DNA from: Bacillota bacterium | GTDB taxonomy: Bacteria > Bacillota > DSM-12270 > Thermacetogeniales > Thermacetogeniaceae | Reading direction: 5' to 3' | DNA length: 7,704 nt | NCBI GenBank assembly: GCA_030627585.1 | Contig: DAOURU010000043.1 | Coordinates: 1 to 7,704 of the forward strand | Shown here: one piece after another, positions 6,476 through 7,704 of the stretch | Position numbering within the stretch: the first letter of the stretch is position 1 | Layout: each line of letters opens with the position of its first letter | Program-made: the position numbers and the translations under genes | Notes under the pieces: generated by a model | Databases searched by the model: none | Seen by the model: the letters and a program-made list of their open reading frames with translations, nothing else | Told to the model about the DNA's origin: nothing

Positions 6476-7704
6476 TTATTTCATGAAACCCTGGTAATGG
6501 CGCATCAGGAGATGTGCCTCAAACTGCTTCATCGTCTCCAGGGCGACTCCGACCACAATTAGAAGCGCCGTTCCCCCAAAATAAAGCGTAGGGATTTTGG
6601 TTACAGCAATCATAAAGTTGGGGAGGATTGCGATCAAAGCAAGGAAGATCGCGCCTGCCAGGGTGATTCGTGTCAAAACACGGTTGATGTATTCCCCGGT
6701 CGGCCGGCCGGGCCGCAGTCCTGGTACAAATCCCCCGTACTTTTTCAAGTTATCGGCGACATCCATCGGATTGAAAATAATCGCCGTATAGAAATAGGTA
6801 AAGAAAATGATGAGCAACGCATAAAGAACAGTGTTCAACGCCGTCCCGAATTGGAGGTGGCTTGCCGCCGCCCGTGCCCAGGGATGGTTGATCCACTGGG
6901 CAATCTGGAGCGGAAACATCAAGATGGACATGGCAAAGATGACCGGGATCACTCCCGCTTGATTTACCCGCAGGGGAATGTGGGTGCTTTGTCCCCCGTA
7001 GACTTTCCGGCCCATCACGCGCTTCGCATACTGGACCGGAATCCGGCGCTGTCCTTCCTGAACCGCCACAACTGCCGCAATTACAAGGAGCCCCAGCACA
7101 ACCAGAATAATGAGGCTGGTAATAGTTATTGTCCCTGCCTGGGCCTGGCGGAAAAGGTTTTCTGCGCCTGCCGGGAGGCGGGAAACGATACCCGCAAAGA
7201 TCAGCAGGGAAATTCCATTTCCAATTCCTTTTTCCGTAATCAATTCCCCAAGCCACATGAGAAAAGCGGTCCCTGCCGTCAGGGTCACGGCAATCAGCAG
7301 GTAAGCGCCGATGCCGGGGTCCGCCAGGGCAGACTGGCCGTTGACGACCGGGCGGCTCAATGCAACTGACATTCCGGCGGCCTGGATAAACCCGAGAATT
7401 ACAGTTCCGTACCTGGTATACTGGGCAATGATCTTTCTTCCGGCTTCTCCCTCTTTGGCAAGCTGCTCCAGCCGGGGTATCACTACGGTCAGCAACTGCA
7501 TGATAATCGAGGCATTAATATACGGCATGATGCCCATCGCAAAAACAGACAGGCGCCGGAAGGCTCCCCCGGAAACAACATCAAAGAACCCAAAAAATTG
7601 CCCTTTTAACAGTTCTGCCAGAACATCGTGATTGATTCCGGGGACCGGAATGTGAGCACCTACCCGAAAGATTAAAAACATCGTGAGGGTGAAAAAAACT
7701 TTAC
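6476..7704 (-). CDS. secY: Protein translocase subunit SecY (5' end cut by window)
   Basis: SecY is the membrane channel of the Sec translocon, which exports and inserts proteins. 408 residues are visible, beginning [20 protein letters not shown] inside transmembrane segment 1; about 20 N-terminal residues and the start lie beyond the window. An in-frame ATG at 7681 falls inside segment 1 and is not the start. Visible hallmarks are the plug region [20 protein letters not shown], the [18 protein letters not shown] segment, the cytosolic loop [11 protein letters not shown] used by the ribosome and Sec[12 protein letters not shown] in segment 7, and [12 protein letters not shown] before segment 9. 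Ten hydrophobic segments are expected and the visible pattern fits. It stops with TAA 20 bases before adk, the usual secY-adk order of the spc operon. Confidence 0.97.
   Translation of the reverse strand, partial: KVFFTLTMFLIFRVGAHIPVPGINHDVLAELLKGQFFGFFDVVSGGAFRRLSVFAMGIMPYINASIIMQLLTVVIPRLEQLAKEGEAGRKIIAQYTRYGTVILGFIQAAGMSVALSRPVVNGQSALADPGIGAYLLIAVTLTAGTAFLMWLGELITEKGIGNGISLLIFAGIVSRLPAGAENLFRQAQAGTITITSLIILVVLGLLVIAAVVAVQEGQRRIPVQYAKRVMGRKVYGGQSTHIPLRVNQAGVIPVIFAMSILMFPLQIAQWINHPWARAAASHLQFGTALNTVLYALLIIFFTYFYTAIIFNPMDVADNLKKYGGFVPGLRPGRPTGEYINRVLTRITLAGAIFLALIAILPNFMIAVTKIPTLYFGGTALLIVVGVALETMKQFEAHLLMRHYQGFMK

Noticed and set aside
6750..7256. A 168-residue minus-strand frame rich in glycine and proline
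   Set aside because: It overlaps secY in another frame, and its composition is that of an out-of-frame reading of the secY codons.

Overview
The window is the distal part of a bacterial spc/alpha ribosomal-protein cluster. Every recognised gene lies on the minus strand, so in transcription order (high to low coordinate) it reads secY (5' end cut off) - adk - map - KOW-domain gene - infA - rpmJ - rpsM - rpsK - rpsD - rpoA - rplQ - truA - gap with a promoter - rplM (3' end cut off). The order, the KOW gene between map and infA, strong AGGAGG-type ribosome binding sites, frequent GTG starts and the Zn-type adenylate kinase all point to a Gram-positive Firmicute. The roughly balanced base composition and rpsD sitting inside the alpha operon suggest Clostridia of the Peptococcaceae / Thermoanaerobacterales kind; that finer placement is inference.

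Region 4306-7704 is the end of the spc operon: the protein translocation channel (SecY), adenylate kinase, methionine aminopeptidase, a small KOW-type putative RNA-binding or ribosomal protein, IF-1 and L36. Region 1466-4305 is the alpha operon: S13, S11, S4, the RNA polymerase alpha subunit and L17. truA follows 39 bases after rplQ, with none of the ECF-transporter genes that stand there in Bacillus. From secY to truA most junctions are short (overlap to 57 bases) and I see no intrinsic terminator, so this looks like one co-transcribed block. The one larger internal gap (98 bases, rpsK-rpsD) is AT-rich, carries degenerate tandem repeats and may hold a weak promoter. The 223-base gap between truA and rplM has a near-consensus sigma-A promoter aimed at rplM, so rplM (and presumably rpsI beyond the window) can be transcribed on its own.

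Together the genes supply translation initiation, ribosome assembly, transcription, secretion and N-terminal methionine removal, plus one tRNA-modifying enzyme. Five starts were placed inside longer open frames (adk, map, rpsM, rpoA, rplQ) because a Shine-Dalgarno sequence and the family N-terminus agree on the internal start. I found no mobile element, CRISPR array, RNA gene or clearly undescribed system. This is a conserved core region, and the points worth a second look are modest: the KOW gene, two repeat-bearing intergenic regions, and the gene-order differences from Bacillus.
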